The position numbers and the translations under genes were made by a program. DNA of 53,747 bases. It comes from Clostridia bacterium. Its GTDB lineage: Bacteria; Bacillota; Clostridia; Oscillospirales; Acutalibacteraceae. The notes under the pieces are model-generated. The model searched no databases and was not told where the DNA came from. It saw only the letters and a program-made list of their open reading frames with translations. Where the stretch lies: the NCBI GenBank assembly GCA_017521125.1, contig JAFXDV010000004.1, forward strand, positions 1-53,747, given 5' to 3'. Positions 16,154 through 26,169 of the stretch are shown piece after piece (position 1 is the first letter of the stretch; every line of letters starts with the position of its first letter).

Positions 16154-16930
16154 ATGAACAGAAATTTAAAGATACTCATCGCAGACAACTCAACCGAACT
16201 GGGACAAATTAGCTCAAAGGTACTTACAAGCTACGGAATGGAGGTGAGCCTCTGCGATAAAGATGGCAGGGTCCTTCTTGATAAAATAAAATCTCAAAAA
16301 CCCGACGTTGTATTGGCAGACGTTTTTATGCCAAACTTAGATATTTTAGGTGTAATTGACGGCATAAAAGATTCAGGCTTAAAGGATATGCCAATGTTTA
16401 TGGCAATGTCAAGCTATGATAACCCAAATCTTGAAAGAGAAGTGTTAGAAGCAGGAGCCTCATATTATTTTATCAAACCATTTGACATAAACACATTAGC
16501 AGAAAGAATAATCAAGCTTTCAGGTTGGAAAAACGTTACAAGTCCCGTTGTAATAAAAAACAATACTGTAACAGATAACGAACTTGAATATATGATTACT
16601 GAAATTCTTCATCAGATTGGTGTTCCTGCACATATAAAGGGCTATCACTATCTGAGAGAGTCGATAATTTTGTCTGTAAAAGACAGAGAAATTATTAACT
16701 CTGTTACTAAGATTCTATATCCTACCGTAGCCAAAAAATATCAGACAACCTCATCAAGAGTTGAAAGAGCCATTAGACACGCTATAGAGGTCGCCTGGGA
16801 TAGAGGAGATATAGACGTTCTTAATTCGTATTTCGGATATACCATAAACAATGACAGAGGCAAGCCAACAAACAGTGAATTTATTGCAATGATAGCAGAT
16901 AAATTAAGACTTAGAATGAAAGCGAGTTAA
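16154..16930 (+). CDS. spo0A: Sporulation master regulator Spo0A
   Basis: The 258-residue protein is a response regulator with receiver domain (ILIADNS with Asp11, phospho-acceptor Asp56 in [11 protein letters not shown], Lys108 in YFIKPFD) and the Spo0A-specific C-terminal DNA-binding domain ([55 protein letters not shown]). When phosphorylated it binds 0A boxes and switches the cell to sporulation. GGAGG precedes the ATG. It is a single-gene unit here; spoIVB, its usual neighbour upstream in many Clostridia and Bacilli, is not beside it. Confidence 0.97.
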   Translation: MNRNLKILIADNSTELGQISSKVLTSYGMEVSLCDKDGRVLLDKIKSQKPDVVLADVFMPNLDILGVIDGIKDSGLKDMPMFMAMSSYDNPNLEREVLEAGASYYFIKPFDINTLAERIIKLSGWKNVTSPVVIKNNTVTDNELEYMITEILHQIGVPAHIKGYHYLRESIILSVKDREIINSVTKILYPTVAKKYQTTSSRVERAIRHAIEVAWDRGDIDVLNSYFGYTINNDRGKPTNSEFIAMIADKLRLRMKAS

Positions 16931-16933
16931 AGG

Positions 16934-16963
16934 ATAAGTGCGGAAGACCGCACTTATTTTTTT
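16934..16963 (+). terminator. Terminator after spo0A
   Basis: Perfect 10-base stem ATAAGTGCGG (16934-16943) with CCGCACTTAT (16948-16957), loop AAGA, seven T. Confidence 0.9.
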
Positions 16964-16976
16964 GTCAAAAAATATC

Positions 16977-17005
16977 TTTAATTTATTATAAATATATAGT
17001 ATAAT
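16977..17005 (+). promoter_or_regulatory. Possible promoter of addBA
   Basis: TTTAAT (16977-16982), 17-base spacer, TATAAT (17000-17005). The -10 is perfect, the -35 weak. GGAGGTG follows just before the addB start codon. Confidence 0.4.
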
Positions 17006-17027
17006 AAATTATATATGGAGGTGTGTT

Positions 17028-20000
17028 ATGCTTAATTTTATTTTTGGTAGAGCCTGTACAGGAAAATCATATACTGTCATTAAAAAAGCGGCAAGAGATT
17101 CGCTAAATGGACAGGTTGTTATTATTGTTCCTGAGCAGTTTACATTTGAGACCGAAAGAGCTCTTATAAAAATTAAAGAACGCCGTAACGATAATATTAC
17201 GGTGCTTAGCTTCACACGCCTTTTTGATGAAATTTCAAATACTGTAGGGAAGGGCTCGGTTCCCTGTATTAGTGAATTTGAAAAAATCATTTTTACCGAT
17301 AAAGCGCTTAGAGCAACGGCGGAAAATTTAACGGTATTTTCAAAATATATTGGTTTCCCTGACTTCGTGAAAAAACTCGCAGCACTTATAAAAGACTTTA
17401 AATTTGCATCTGCGACACCTGATGCAATTTTTAGCGCTTCTGAAGAAATAGGGGGGAGTTGCGGTGCCAAGCTAAAAGACCTTTCTATTGTGATGTCAGC
17501 ATATGATGCCCTTATCAGCGATAAATTTATTGACCCGTCTGATTTTATGACAAGACTTTATGAAACTTTAAGAGATTTTCAGTATTTCAAGGGCAAGTCG
17601 GTCTATTTTGATGCCTTTACCGGCTTTACAGAGCAACAGTATAAGGTTATAGAAAGGATAATTGAACAATCGCAAGACGTAACTTTTTCCTTTGCTACCG
17701 ACGATTACAAAAGCGAAGATATAAATGTATTTTATAATATCAATTCTGCCATCAGAAAAATTAAAAGCATAGCTGCTTCACGTGGCGTTAAGGAAAATGA
17801 ACCTTTAATTCTTGATACATTCCACTATAATAACCCAAACCTTAAAGAGTTAGAATGCTTAATGGTAGGGGAGAAAACCGAAGAAGCCTTTAACAGTGAC
17901 GGAATTCGTCTTATTTCATGCAAGAACCCAAGGGAAGAAGCGGTTGCAACCGCCACTCTCATAAAGAACGAGGTAAGACAAAATAATTATCGTTATAGAG
18001 ATTTTATTGTAGTTTCTCGTAATATGGAAACCTATAAAAACTTTATTGAACTTCAGTGCAAGAAAAATGAAGTCGCCTGTTTTACAGATAGGAGTGTTCG
18101 CCTTATTGACACTCCTCTTTACGTGCATATTTCTGCTTTGTTCGAGTTAGTGATATCCTTTAGTGAGGAAAATATTTTCAAATATCTGAAATCAGGACTT
18201 GTAGATATCCCGGATGAAGATGTTTTCACCCTGGAAGATTACATCTACGTCTGGAGTATAAAAGGTTCAGACTGGGCAAATGAGTGGGTTATGAGCCCAC
18301 GTGGACTTGAAACGGGAGAGGATGGCGCAGAAGAACAGAAAAAACTGGCTAAAATCAACGAGTTAAGAGAGAAAGTATATAATAGCATAATAGATTTCAG
18401 GAAGCGATTTTCAGGCACGCCTACCAATATGAGTAAGGCGCTTTTTGGCTTTTTAGAAAAACAGTCCATAGACAAGCTTTTAGCTTCACTTTGTGACCGT
18501 TTCGAAGAAGACGGAGACAGATATTCTGCCTCTATTCTAAGACAAAGTTGGGATGTTATAATTGGCATTATGGACTCTATTGTAAGGGTGTTTGAAGATA
18601 AAGAAATTAAAACGGAAGAGTATGTTTCTGCCTTTAATTTAGCTGCAGAAAGCATTGAAATTTCTAATGTTCCCCAAATGCTTGATGAGGTAACCTTTGG
18701 CAGTGCCGACAGAATTCGACCATCTAAGCCCAAAATTGCCTTTATTCTTGGAGCTAACCAAGATGTTTTTCCAAATACCAAACTAACACCCGGACTTCTT
18801 TCAGAACAGGACAAAAAGAAACTAAAAAATGCAAATATCAATCTTAACGATGATGCAATAAAATCTGCGGTAGAGGAGGACTATCTAGTTTATTCTCTTT
18901 TATGTTGCGCCGTAGATAAGGTTTACATAATGTATTCTCAAGGGGATATGACAGGCGCTAAAATTGAACCATCTGCTTTTATAAGCAGAATAACAAATCA
19001 TTTTACATCTCTAAAAGAAGAAAAGTTCGAGCTTTCTGTAAAGGGAGATTTTATACCACAGACCCCAAAGGTAGCTTTCGGAGATTTAAGCCTAATTGCA
19101 CAGGATAATAAACCTACAGTTAAGGCATCTCTTGAAGGAATAGAGCCATTTGATTTTGGCCTCAGCGTTATAAATAGTGCGAGGGATGAGCAAAATTTCA
19201 GCATATCTCCAACCACTGCAAAGGAACTTTTTGGAAAGGATATTTATATTTCTGCTTCAAAGCTTGATAAGTATTATAGCTGTAAATTAAAGTATTTTCT
19301 TGATTCTGGTCTAAAAACCGGCAAGGTGAAAAAGGCCGATCTTAATGTAATGCACCGTGGTACAATTACCCACTACATTTTGGAGTCAATTATCAACAAA
19401 TATCACAAGGATATTATAAGTCTTTCGCAGGAAGAATTATCAAAAGAGGTAGATTTCTTTATAGATGAATATTTTGCTTCAATTAAGGGGACAGAAATAC
19501 TTTTAACCCCACGATTCAAGTTCTTATTGTCTAGAATTTCTCAGTCGGTTAAGGATGTAGTTTATCATATGGCAGAGGACTTCAGACAAAATGATTTTGA
19601 CCCTAAATACTGCGAATTTAGCATTGGCTATAAAGATGACGAAACTAAGGTAGTTTTACCGCTTGAAGAAGGTAACGTAATTCTTACGGGAAAAATCGAT
19701 AGAGTAGATACATACAAAAATTTTGTAAGAGTAGTAGATTATAAAACTAATTCAAAACAATTTGACCTTCCTGACGTTCTGGTAGGTTTAAATTTGCAGA
19801 TGTTAGTATATCTTTACGCAGTGGTAAAGAAGGGTAATTTAACCGAGGATTCTAAGGCGGCAGGAATTTTATATATGCCTGCAAAAAGTAATCTTGTTAA
19901 AAAGCCTCTTGCAATGAACGGACTGATTTCAAGCGAGGAAGAAGTCCGTGATGCAATGGAAAAGGAAAATGAAGGAAAATTTGTTCCAAAGTATAAGGAA

Positions 20001-20261
20001 AATAGTCCTTCTTATGCGGATGACGAACTGTTCGAGCTTATATTCAATAAGATAGAATCACTTATGATAGATATGGCTAAGGGTGTTAAAGCAGGACAGT
20101 TTGATGCCGATCCGATGGATGGCGTAAATAGTGATGCTTGTAAATATTGCGACTATTCAAATGTTTGTAAAAGAAGTGATAAACAGCATAAAAAGGTGCC
20201 AAAACTCACTCCTTACGAAGTAAAGGAAATTTTAAAGGGCGGTGAATACAATGGCATTTAA
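17028..20261 (+). CDS. addB: Helicase-exonuclease AddAB, subunit B
   Basis: Partner subunit of the AddAB enzyme that resects double-strand breaks and loads RecA. The 1077-residue protein starts with FIFGRACTGKS, a P-loop, has an inactivated helicase-like body, and a C-terminal nuclease domain with VVDYKTN (Asp904, Lys906). Four cysteines, C752 (in YYSCKLKYF) and C1038, C1041, C1047 (CKYCDYSNVC), are placed as in the AddB iron-sulfur cluster that pins the nuclease fold. GGAGGTG precedes the ATG. The 3' end overlaps addA by 11 bases, so the two are translationally coupled. Confidence 0.95.
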   Translation: MLNFIFGRACTGKSYTVIKKAARDSLNGQVVIIVPEQFTFETERALIKIKERRNDNITVLSFTRLFDEISNTVGKGSVPCISEFEKIIFTDKALRATAENLTVFSKYIGFPDFVKKLAALIKDFKFASATPDAIFSASEEIGGSCGAKLKDLSIVMSAYDALISDKFIDPSDFMTRLYETLRDFQYFKGKSVYFDAFTGFTEQQYKVIERIIEQSQDVTFSFATDDYKSEDINVFYNINSAIRKIKSIAASRGVKENEPLILDTFHYNNPNLKELECLMVGEKTEEAFNSDGIRLISCKNPREEAVATATLIKNEVRQNNYRYRDFIVVSRNMETYKNFIELQCKKNEVACFTDRSVRLIDTPLYVHISALFELVISFSEENIFKYLKSGLVDIPDEDVFTLEDYIYVWSIKGSDWANEWVMSPRGLETGEDGAEEQKKLAKINELREKVYNSIIDFRKRFSGTPTNMSKALFGFLEKQSIDKLLASLCDRFEEDGDRYSASILRQSWDVIIGIMDSIVRVFEDKEIKTEEYVSAFNLAAESIEISNVPQMLDEVTFGSADRIRPSKPKIAFILGANQDVFPNTKLTPGLLSEQDKKKLKNANINLNDDAIKSAVEEDYLVYSLLCCAVDKVYIMYSQGDMTGAKIEPSAFISRITNHFTSLKEEKFELSVKGDFIPQTPKVAFGDLSLIAQDNKPTVKASLEGIEPFDFGLSVINSARDEQNFSISPTTAKELFGKDIYISASKLDKYYSCKLKYFLDSGLKTGKVKKADLNVMHRGTITHYILESIINKYHKDIISLSQEELSKEVDFFIDEYFASIKGTEILLTPRFKFLLSRISQSVKDVVYHMAEDFRQNDFDPKYCEFSIGYKDDETKVVLPLEEGNVILTGKIDRVDTYKNFVRVVDYKTNSKQFDLPDVLVGLNLQMLVYLYAVVKKGNLTEDSKAAGILYMPAKSNLVKKPLAMNGLISSEEEVRDAMEKENEGKFVPKYKENSPSYADDELFELIFNKIESLMIDMAKGVKAGQFDADPMDGVNSDACKYCDYSNVCKRSDKQHKKVPKLTPYEVKEILKGGEYNGI

Positions 20262-23200
20262 CCCAACAAAAGAGCAGAAAAATGCAATAAATGCAAATGG
20301 AAGTCTTTTAGTTTCTGCGGCAGCAGGTTCAGGTAAAACCGCCGTACTCGTAGAGAGGGTTGTCCGATTGTTAACCAACCCTGAAAACCCAATATCTGCA
20401 GATAAAATTTTAGTTGTTACCTATACAAATGCTGCGGCGGCAGAGCTTAGAGGAAGAATAGAAAAGAAATTAAACGAGGTTATAGAGACGTCAGGCTATA
20501 GCCCTCTTTTAAGCAGACAAAAAATTCTTCTTAGCAATGCTAAAATCTGTACAATTGACTCATTTTGTCTTGATTTTATTAGAGAAAACTACGAAGCATC
20601 GGGACTTAACCCGTCATTTAAAATTGCTGAGGCATCTGTTCTTAATTCTCTTACAAACACCGCTATAAACAAGGTGTTTGAAGAGTATTATAACTCAGGA
20701 GATAAAGAGTTTTTAGAACTACTTGAGTTCGTTGGTTCCGACTACGATGATAGTGCCTTAATAAGTTTTATACTTAAAATTTTCAATTTTTCACGCCAAA
20801 TGCCATTCCCAAATGAGTGGATAAAATCTGTGGCAAAGGACTATGAGTTGCACTCTAAGGGGAAATCGACAAAATGGCTTGATGATGCATCACTTCTTGT
20901 AAAAGAGATGGTGGACGAGGCTCTGATTTACATCGATAAAGCCTCTAAAATATTGTCCCTTTATGAAGTGGCTTACAGTAAATATTCAGCAAATTTCAAT
21001 TACATATATGATTATTTCTTGGAAATGAAAGAATTTTGCGAGGAAAAGTCGTGGGATAAAATTTATAATAAATCTCTTAGTTTCGCTCCTCCTAAATGCG
21101 CCTCGCTTTCTAAGGAATATAAAACCGCAGAGGTAGAGTATTCTACGGCACTGCGTGATAAAGCAACCAAACTTGCTAAAGAAATCAAAAGCATAGTTTA
21201 TACCGATACAAGTGGACTTATAGAAGAGTTTGGTTTCTGTAGTCGTTTTATAGAAAAAATTGTAGAACTTGTTTGTCGCTTTGAAGACGAACTGTATAAA
21301 CTGCTTAATGAGAAGAATCTAATTACGTTTTATATTGCAGAGCAGACAACCCTGTCTATGATAGCAGAGTATAAAGATGGGAAAATCTTGCCTCGTGCAG
21401 ATGCAAAGGAATTTATAAATCACTATGAAGCGGTATTCGCCGATGAATATCAGGACACAAACAATCTGCAAGACTGCCTTTTCGCAATTTTATCGGATAA
21501 TGAAAGAAAACTTTTCTCGGTAGGAGATGCTAAGCAGTGTATTTATCGCTTCAGAGGCTCAAACCCCTATAATTTTATTGAGAAAAAGGCAAAATATGTA
21601 GATTTTGAAGGTGCAACCGAGCAACAGTCAAGAAGAATAGAGCTTGGCTGTAATTTCAGAAGTCGAAAAGAAATCTGTCAGTACGTTAACGCCTTTTTCT
21701 CAAAGACTATGAATAAACAAAATTCTGATATTGATTATAAAGGTCACGAAGAATTAGTTCCTAAGGCTATCTATGAGGAAACAAATGAACCAAAGGTAGA
21801 AACCTATCTGCTTGATGCTAATAGTATAATTAGTAATGGTTTTGTTTTTGATGGCGACGATGATAAACTTTTCAGGTTAACTGCAGAGGCAACTGCCATT
21901 GCCGACATTATCGAAGACTTAATAAAAAAAGAACCTTTCCTTAAAGGGGAGAATGGTTTACGAAAAGCAGAATATAAAGATATAACTATACTTTCTCGTT
22001 CAATGGATTATTACGGGGAGGTTTTGGTAAATGTTTTAAAAAGTAGAAATATCCCTGTTAGTATTCAAGCGGGCGACCTATTAAAAACCGAAGAAGCGGT
22101 ATTGCTTATATCCATGCTAAAAGTAATAAATAACCCTTCCGATGACATTGCGCTACTTAATGTGTTAACCTCTCCGATTTTTGCATTTTCTATGGAAGAA
22201 TTAGCGCAAATGAGAATTGAGGGCAGAAAGGGCAAGTTTATTTCAGCGGTTTCTGTCGCCGCAATAAAGGGGAATGAAAAAGCAAAAGGAATACTAAACG
22301 TTTTATCAACCTTTAGAAGAAAAAGTGTTGTGCTTAGTCTTTCAAACCTCATCGAAGAAATCTTTGATTCTACAGGACTTTTGAGCATAGTGTCAGAATT
22401 TGACAATGGATCTGCAAAGGTTGATAACCTTCTTGTAATTCAGAATTTTGCAGCAACCTTTGAGTCAGAAAGAAAAAAGAGTTTGGGAGAGTTTTTAAGC
22501 GCAGTTGAGAATTTAAGCGGTAAAGATTTTAAAATTTCATCCGGCAATTCCTCAAATTGCGTAACTGTTATGAGTATTCACGGCTCAAAAGGACTTCAGT
22601 TCCCAATATGTATTCTTTATAATATTGCCAAACAGTTCAATTTTCTAGATTTTAATAGTCCAATGCTTATAGATGAAAAGTACGGATTTTCCTTTAGCTA
22701 TTTCGATAAAGAAGAAAGAGAAAAGAATAAAACTCTCTTAAGATTTGTAATGGACAACTTTGATAAGAGGCAACAAAAAGCCGAGGAACTGAGACTTTTG
22801 TATGTTGCAATGACCAGAGCCGAAGAAAAGCTTATTATGACCGCTTGCTATAAAGATTTAGCAAAGAGCATAAGTTCTAAAATTTCAAGTCTTTACGACT
22901 CGGACAATTTGGACAGTATTGAATATTCACTTTTCAAGAAATCTATGTCGTATGGAGATTGGTTGCTTTATTCTGAACTGATTTCTCAAAACGGCAAGGC
23001 TCTTTACGACTATGTTGGAATTGATAAAGACATTACAAAAGAAGATAATTATAGCAATACTATAAAAATAATAGAAAGACTTGAAAATATTGCTATAGAT
23101 GAAAACATAAAGCCTGAGATTAGCGAAGAGGCAGTTAAAGAGCTTAAATTGGCATATAATTATAAATATCCCTTTGAGGCTCTTCTTGCCCTCGAGGCAA

Positions 23201-23796
23201 AGGCGTCTGTTACCGATATCGTTCATAAATCAGATGAAAAAACCTATCAGTTCAAAAGCCGACCCGCCTTTATGTCAAAGGATGGCCTTAGCGGTGCTGA
23301 AAAGGGAACTGCTACCCATAAGTTTATGCAATATTGTGATTTTGATAAAGCAAAAGCTGATATAAATTCGGAAAAGGATAGACTGTATGAATGGGGCTTC
23401 TTAACCGAAAGGGAAGCCGAGGCAGTTGATTTAGAACTTGTTAATGTCTTTTTAAATTCTGATTTGTTTTCTCGTGTTAAAGGGTCAGGTATGGTTAAAA
23501 AGGAAATGAAATTTTTGACCGAGTTTGATGCTACCGATTTAAAACCTGAACTTGACAAATTCTTTAAATGTGAGAAAATAGTAGTGCAGGGTGCAGTTGA
23601 CCTGTTGTTTGAGGAAAACGGCAAATTGGTTATTGTGGACTTTAAAACCGACCGCAATAAAAATGAGGAAGAACTAAAAGCGGCTTATAAAGAACAGTTG
23701 GAGATTTATGGTAAAGCTTGTTCTTCGCTTCTCGGATTGCCTGTGGGAGAACTGAATATATATTCATTTGCATTAAAAAGAGCAATAAAAATATAA
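20251..23796 (+). CDS. addA: Helicase-exonuclease AddAB, subunit A
   Basis: ATP-driven UvrD-like helicase and nuclease. The 1181-residue protein has the Q-motif (PTKEQKNAI), Walker A VSAAAGSGKTAVLVERV, Walker B-type FADEYQDTNNLQ, the motif GDAKQCIYRFRGSNP, the motif MSIHGSKGLQFP, LLYVAMTRAEEKL, and the C-terminal RecB-type nuclease core VDFKTDR (Asp1130, Lys1132). ATG 20251 is preferred, with AAAGGGCGGTG just upstream; a GTG at 20242 is in frame. It forms one operon with addB. Confidence 0.96.
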   Translation: MAFNPTKEQKNAINANGSLLVSAAAGSGKTAVLVERVVRLLTNPENPISADKILVVTYTNAAAAELRGRIEKKLNEVIETSGYSPLLSRQKILLSNAKICTIDSFCLDFIRENYEASGLNPSFKIAEASVLNSLTNTAINKVFEEYYNSGDKEFLELLEFVGSDYDDSALISFILKIFNFSRQMPFPNEWIKSVAKDYELHSKGKSTKWLDDASLLVKEMVDEALIYIDKASKILSLYEVAYSKYSANFNYIYDYFLEMKEFCEEKSWDKIYNKSLSFAPPKCASLSKEYKTAEVEYSTALRDKATKLAKEIKSIVYTDTSGLIEEFGFCSRFIEKIVELVCRFEDELYKLLNEKNLITFYIAEQTTLSMIAEYKDGKILPRADAKEFINHYEAVFADEYQDTNNLQDCLFAILSDNERKLFSVGDAKQCIYRFRGSNPYNFIEKKAKYVDFEGATEQQSRRIELGCNFRSRKEICQYVNAFFSKTMNKQNSDIDYKGHEELVPKAIYEETNEPKVETYLLDANSIISNGFVFDGDDDKLFRLTAEATAIADIIEDLIKKEPFLKGENGLRKAEYKDITILSRSMDYYGEVLVNVLKSRNIPVSIQAGDLLKTEEAVLLISMLKVINNPSDDIALLNVLTSPIFAFSMEELAQMRIEGRKGKFISAVSVAAIKGNEKAKGILNVLSTFRRKSVVLSLSNLIEEIFDSTGLLSIVSEFDNGSAKVDNLLVIQNFAATFESERKKSLGEFLSAVENLSGKDFKISSGNSSNCVTVMSIHGSKGLQFPICILYNIAKQFNFLDFNSPMLIDEKYGFSFSYFDKEEREKNKTLLRFVMDNFDKRQQKAEELRLLYVAMTRAEEKLIMTACYKDLAKSISSKISSLYDSDNLDSIEYSLFKKSMSYGDWLLYSELISQNGKALYDYVGIDKDITKEDNYSNTIKIIERLENIAIDENIKPEISEEAVKELKLAYNYKYPFEALLALEAKASVTDIVHKSDEKTYQFKSRPAFMSKDGLSGAEKGTATHKFMQYCDFDKAKADINSEKDRLYEWGFLTEREAEAVDLELVNVFLNSDLFSRVKGSGMVKKEMKFLTEFDATDLKPELDKFFKCEKIVVQGAVDLLFEENGKLVIVDFKTDRNKNEEELKAAYKEQLEIYGKACSSLLGLPVGELNIYSFALKRAIKI

Positions 23797-23808
23797 GGGA
23801 AGAATAAT

Positions 23809-24723
23809 ATGAAACTTAGTATACAATCGGCAAATATTATCAATACAGACCTTTCTAACCTTGATGAAGCCTTGTCACTTGTTAAGGATAGCGGCTTTTC
23901 TGCTATTGATTTTAATTTTACTGAATATGACCACGATGTCATAAAACAAGCTCAACGTTGTCCGTTTTTTGAAAAATCAACAGATATTTTAATCAATCAT
24001 TATAAGCCATTGATAAAAGCCTGTGAGAAATACGGTGTTGAGGTTGGTCAAAGCCATGCGCCCTATCCGACCTTTGTGTTTGGGGCAGATAAAAAGTTTA
24101 ATGATTATATGTATTCGGTAGTAAAGAAAACTATTAAAATTTCAGCAGCCCTTGGTTCAAAATATATTGTTATACATCCTATTTTCTCTGCCGATTTAAC
24201 CAAAAAATTAGATATTAAAAGCGAAAATGAAATAAATATTGAGTTTTATTCTTCTCTAAGTAATATTGCAAAAGAGTGTAATATTACGATTTGTCTTGAG
24301 AATATGTATTCTAAATATAAGGGTAAAATTTACGGAGATATTTGTAGCGATGCCTACGAGGCAACGTTGCTTATTGACAAGCTAAATGAAAAAGCAGGAA
24401 GAGAAATTTTTGGTTTTTGCTTTGATAGCGGACATTGTACTCTTGCAGGTAGAGATCCGTATAGAACACTACGTGTTTTAGGAGATAGAGTTAAAGTTTT
24501 GCACCTGCACGATAATGACGGAATAGTAGATAAGCATCTTCCTCCCTTTACAGGAGTAGCCTATTGGGATTTGATTTTAAAAGGTCTTCACGATATTGGC
24601 TATAAGGGAAACATCAACTTTGAAACCTATAAAACTTTAGACAATGTTTCCAAGACCGATAAGGAGTCAATAATTAAACTCTTAGGACAAACAGGAAAAC
24701 ATATAATGGAAAAAGTGCAATAG
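23809..24723 (+). CDS. Sugar phosphate isomerase/epimerase-like TIM-barrel protein
   Basis: A 304-residue protein of the xylose isomerase-like/AP-endonuclease-2 superfamily. Metal-site style blocks are visible: ICLENMYS (Glu), GFCFDSGHCTLAG (Asp, His), VLHLHDNDG (His, Asp) and NINFETYK (Glu). The reaction is not predictable. It begins 12 bases after addA and its terminator overlaps its own last codons (24711-24745), so it is probably the third gene of the addBA transcript. AAGGGAAG precedes the ATG. Confidence 0.78.
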   Translation: MKLSIQSANIINTDLSNLDEALSLVKDSGFSAIDFNFTEYDHDVIKQAQRCPFFEKSTDILINHYKPLIKACEKYGVEVGQSHAPYPTFVFGADKKFNDYMYSVVKKTIKISAALGSKYIVIHPIFSADLTKKLDIKSENEINIEFYSSLSNIAKECNITICLENMYSKYKGKIYGDICSDAYEATLLIDKLNEKAGREIFGFCFDSGHCTLAGRDPYRTLRVLGDRVKVLHLHDNDGIVDKHLPPFTGVAYWDLILKGLHDIGYKGNINFETYKTLDNVSKTDKESIIKLLGQTGKHIMEKVQ

Positions 24724-24745
24724 CATTAGCTATTGCACTTTTTAT
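24711..24745. terminator. Bidirectional terminator between the isomerase-like gene and spoVFB
   Basis: Perfect 14-base stem AAAAGTGCAATAGC (24711-24724) with GCTATTGCACTTTT (24729-24742), loop ATTA. It overlaps the 3' end of both converging genes. Confidence 0.9.
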
Positions 24746-25314
24746 ATACATACAGGGCTAATTTGTTTGCCTTCAAGAGCAAGAATGAGGGTGTCATAAA
24801 CCTTTGTGTAGTCGGCTACCAGTGACTTTTCCTTGGAAATAGGGTCATCTTGTCTGAAGGGGACAAAATAAATGTTTTTTGTGTTCAGGAGTCTTCCTAT
24901 ATTTTGCGCAGAGGCACCTAAAGCATCGTTTGTTGCTATAGCCAACACAACAGGCTTGTTGTTTCTGAGATGAGCCTTAACCGCCATAGTAACAGGGGTA
25001 TCGGTAATACCTAAGGCAATTTTTGAAAGGGTGTTTCCGGTACATGGGCAAACAATTAATATATCTAAAAGGTTTTTAGGACCTATTGGTTCTGCAGCAG
25101 GTATAGTAGATATTATATCTTTCTTGCATATTTCATAAACTTGATTTTTCAGGTCCTCTGCTTTTATAAATCTTGTGTCTGTGTTAGAGACAATTTGAGA
25201 GAATATGGGCTGAATGTCAAAGCCTTTTTCTTTTAAAAGCTTTAACTGTTCAACCGCTTCGACAATCGTGCAGAACGAGCCGCACATAGCAAAACCGACT
25301 TTAGTTATTTGCAT
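24742..25314 (-). CDS. spoVFB: Dipicolinate synthase subunit B
   Basis: Flavoprotein-like subunit of the mother-cell enzyme that turns dihydrodipicolinate into dipicolinic acid, the main small molecule of the spore core. The 190-residue protein carries VGFAMCGSFCTIVEAVEQ at its start, IVCPCTGNTLSKIALGITDTPVTMAVKAHLRN and KNIYFVPFRQDDP, as in SpoVFB/DpaB. It overlaps spoVFA by 14 bases, so the subunits are coupled. The lysC-hom operon lies about 10 kb upstream and feeds the same aspartate pathway. Confidence 0.95.
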   Translation of the reverse strand: MQITKVGFAMCGSFCTIVEAVEQLKLLKEKGFDIQPIFSQIVSNTDTRFIKAEDLKNQVYEICKKDIISTIPAAEPIGPKNLLDILIVCPCTGNTLSKIALGITDTPVTMAVKAHLRNNKPVVLAIATNDALGASAQNIGRLLNTKNIYFVPFRQDDPISKEKSLVADYTKVYDTLILALEGKQISPVCI

Positions 25315-26110
25315 AATGATTCTCCTTTATAATTCTGATGACACTGTCAAATAGAATCATTCCTGCAGTCTGAGGAGCACATTTTTCAGGCAGTCCACCG
25401 GCGTTTATTACCTTTAAGCCAAGCTCTTTTGCTTTAGCAAGGTCAGTACCTGCCATCGCTGATGAGAGCTCAATAATAGGAGTGCCGTTATCTACCTTGG
25501 ACAACACATTCTCTGTTAAAATGGGGGAGGGAACGGTTTGAAAAATTATGTCATATTCGTTTATGGATTCTTCTAAACTAAATATATTTATACCTTTAAG
25601 ACCTAAGGCTTTAATTAAGGCTAAATCCTTTGGATTTCTTGCGGCAACTGTGATGTTGGCTTTAAGTCCGTCAAGTCGATGAGCTAAGATTTTTCCGATT
25701 CTACCAAAGCCAACAATAAGGCAACTTCTTGAGAACATTGTCATTCCTTTTTCTTTAAGGGCAATGCTTATTGCTCCCTCTGCAGTAGGAACGGCATTCA
25801 AAAAAGCAAAATATTCATCCTTGTTTATATCAACAGTTTTTCTCCTATTATCACTATAATTACAGGAAATAATTAAGGTTTCGGCCTTAGTGCGACCGAG
25901 TAATGCTTCTGGGGTTATTTTGTTATCCCCACCAAGATTTAAAAAACCTTCTTTTGATTTTGTAGGGATAGGTAGCACGATAACATCCTGCTCTAAAATT
26001 TGAGGAATTTCATCTGCTCTACTATAAGTAGTAACCTCGTAACCTAAGGATGTAAGCTCACTACTTAGAATATCAAATCTTAAGGAACTGCCTAAAATTG
26101 CTATTTTCAT
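25301..26110 (-). CDS. spoVFA: Dipicolinate synthase subunit A
   Basis: The dehydrogenase-like subunit of dipicolinate synthase. The 269-residue protein has an N-terminal substrate domain and a Rossmann domain with CLIVGFGRIGKILAHRLDGL, followed by IFQTVPSPILT, IIELSSAMAGTDLA and VINAGGLPEKCAPQTAG, as in DpaA. In spore formers this gene pair is made in the mother cell under sigma-K (or sigma-E in some Clostridia). A hairpin with a T-run lies only about ten bases before its start codon (26121-26161), so it needs a promoter of its own or readthrough. Confidence 0.95.
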   Translation of the reverse strand: MKIAILGSSLRFDILSSELTSLGYEVTTYSRADEIPQILEQDVIVLPIPTKSKEGFLNLGGDNKITPEALLGRTKAETLIISCNYSDNRRKTVDINKDEYFAFLNAVPTAEGAISIALKEKGMTMFSRSCLIVGFGRIGKILAHRLDGLKANITVAARNPKDLALIKALGLKGINIFSLEESINEYDIIFQTVPSPILTENVLSKVDNGTPIIELSSAMAGTDLAKAKELGLKVINAGGLPEKCAPQTAGMILFDSVIRIIKENHYANN

Positions 26111-26120
26111 ATTGTCACCT

Positions 26121-26161
26121 AAAAAGCGTCATAAAATGTTTACATTACATTCTATGACGCT
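26121..26161 (-). terminator. Terminator after cca, directly before spoVFA
   Basis: Read on the minus strand, AGCGTCATAGAATGT (26161-26147) pairs with ACATTTTATGACGCT (26139-26125), one mismatch, followed by five T (26125-26121). The spoVFA ribosome site AGGTGA follows at once. Confidence 0.7.
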
Positions 26162-26169
26162 AGGCAGGT

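Noticed and set aside
18245..18841. A 198-codon antisense frame inside addB, and similar long antisense frames inside the clpE-like gene and murC.
   Set aside because: They lie opposite well-supported coding sequence, have no ribosome sites and no family pattern.
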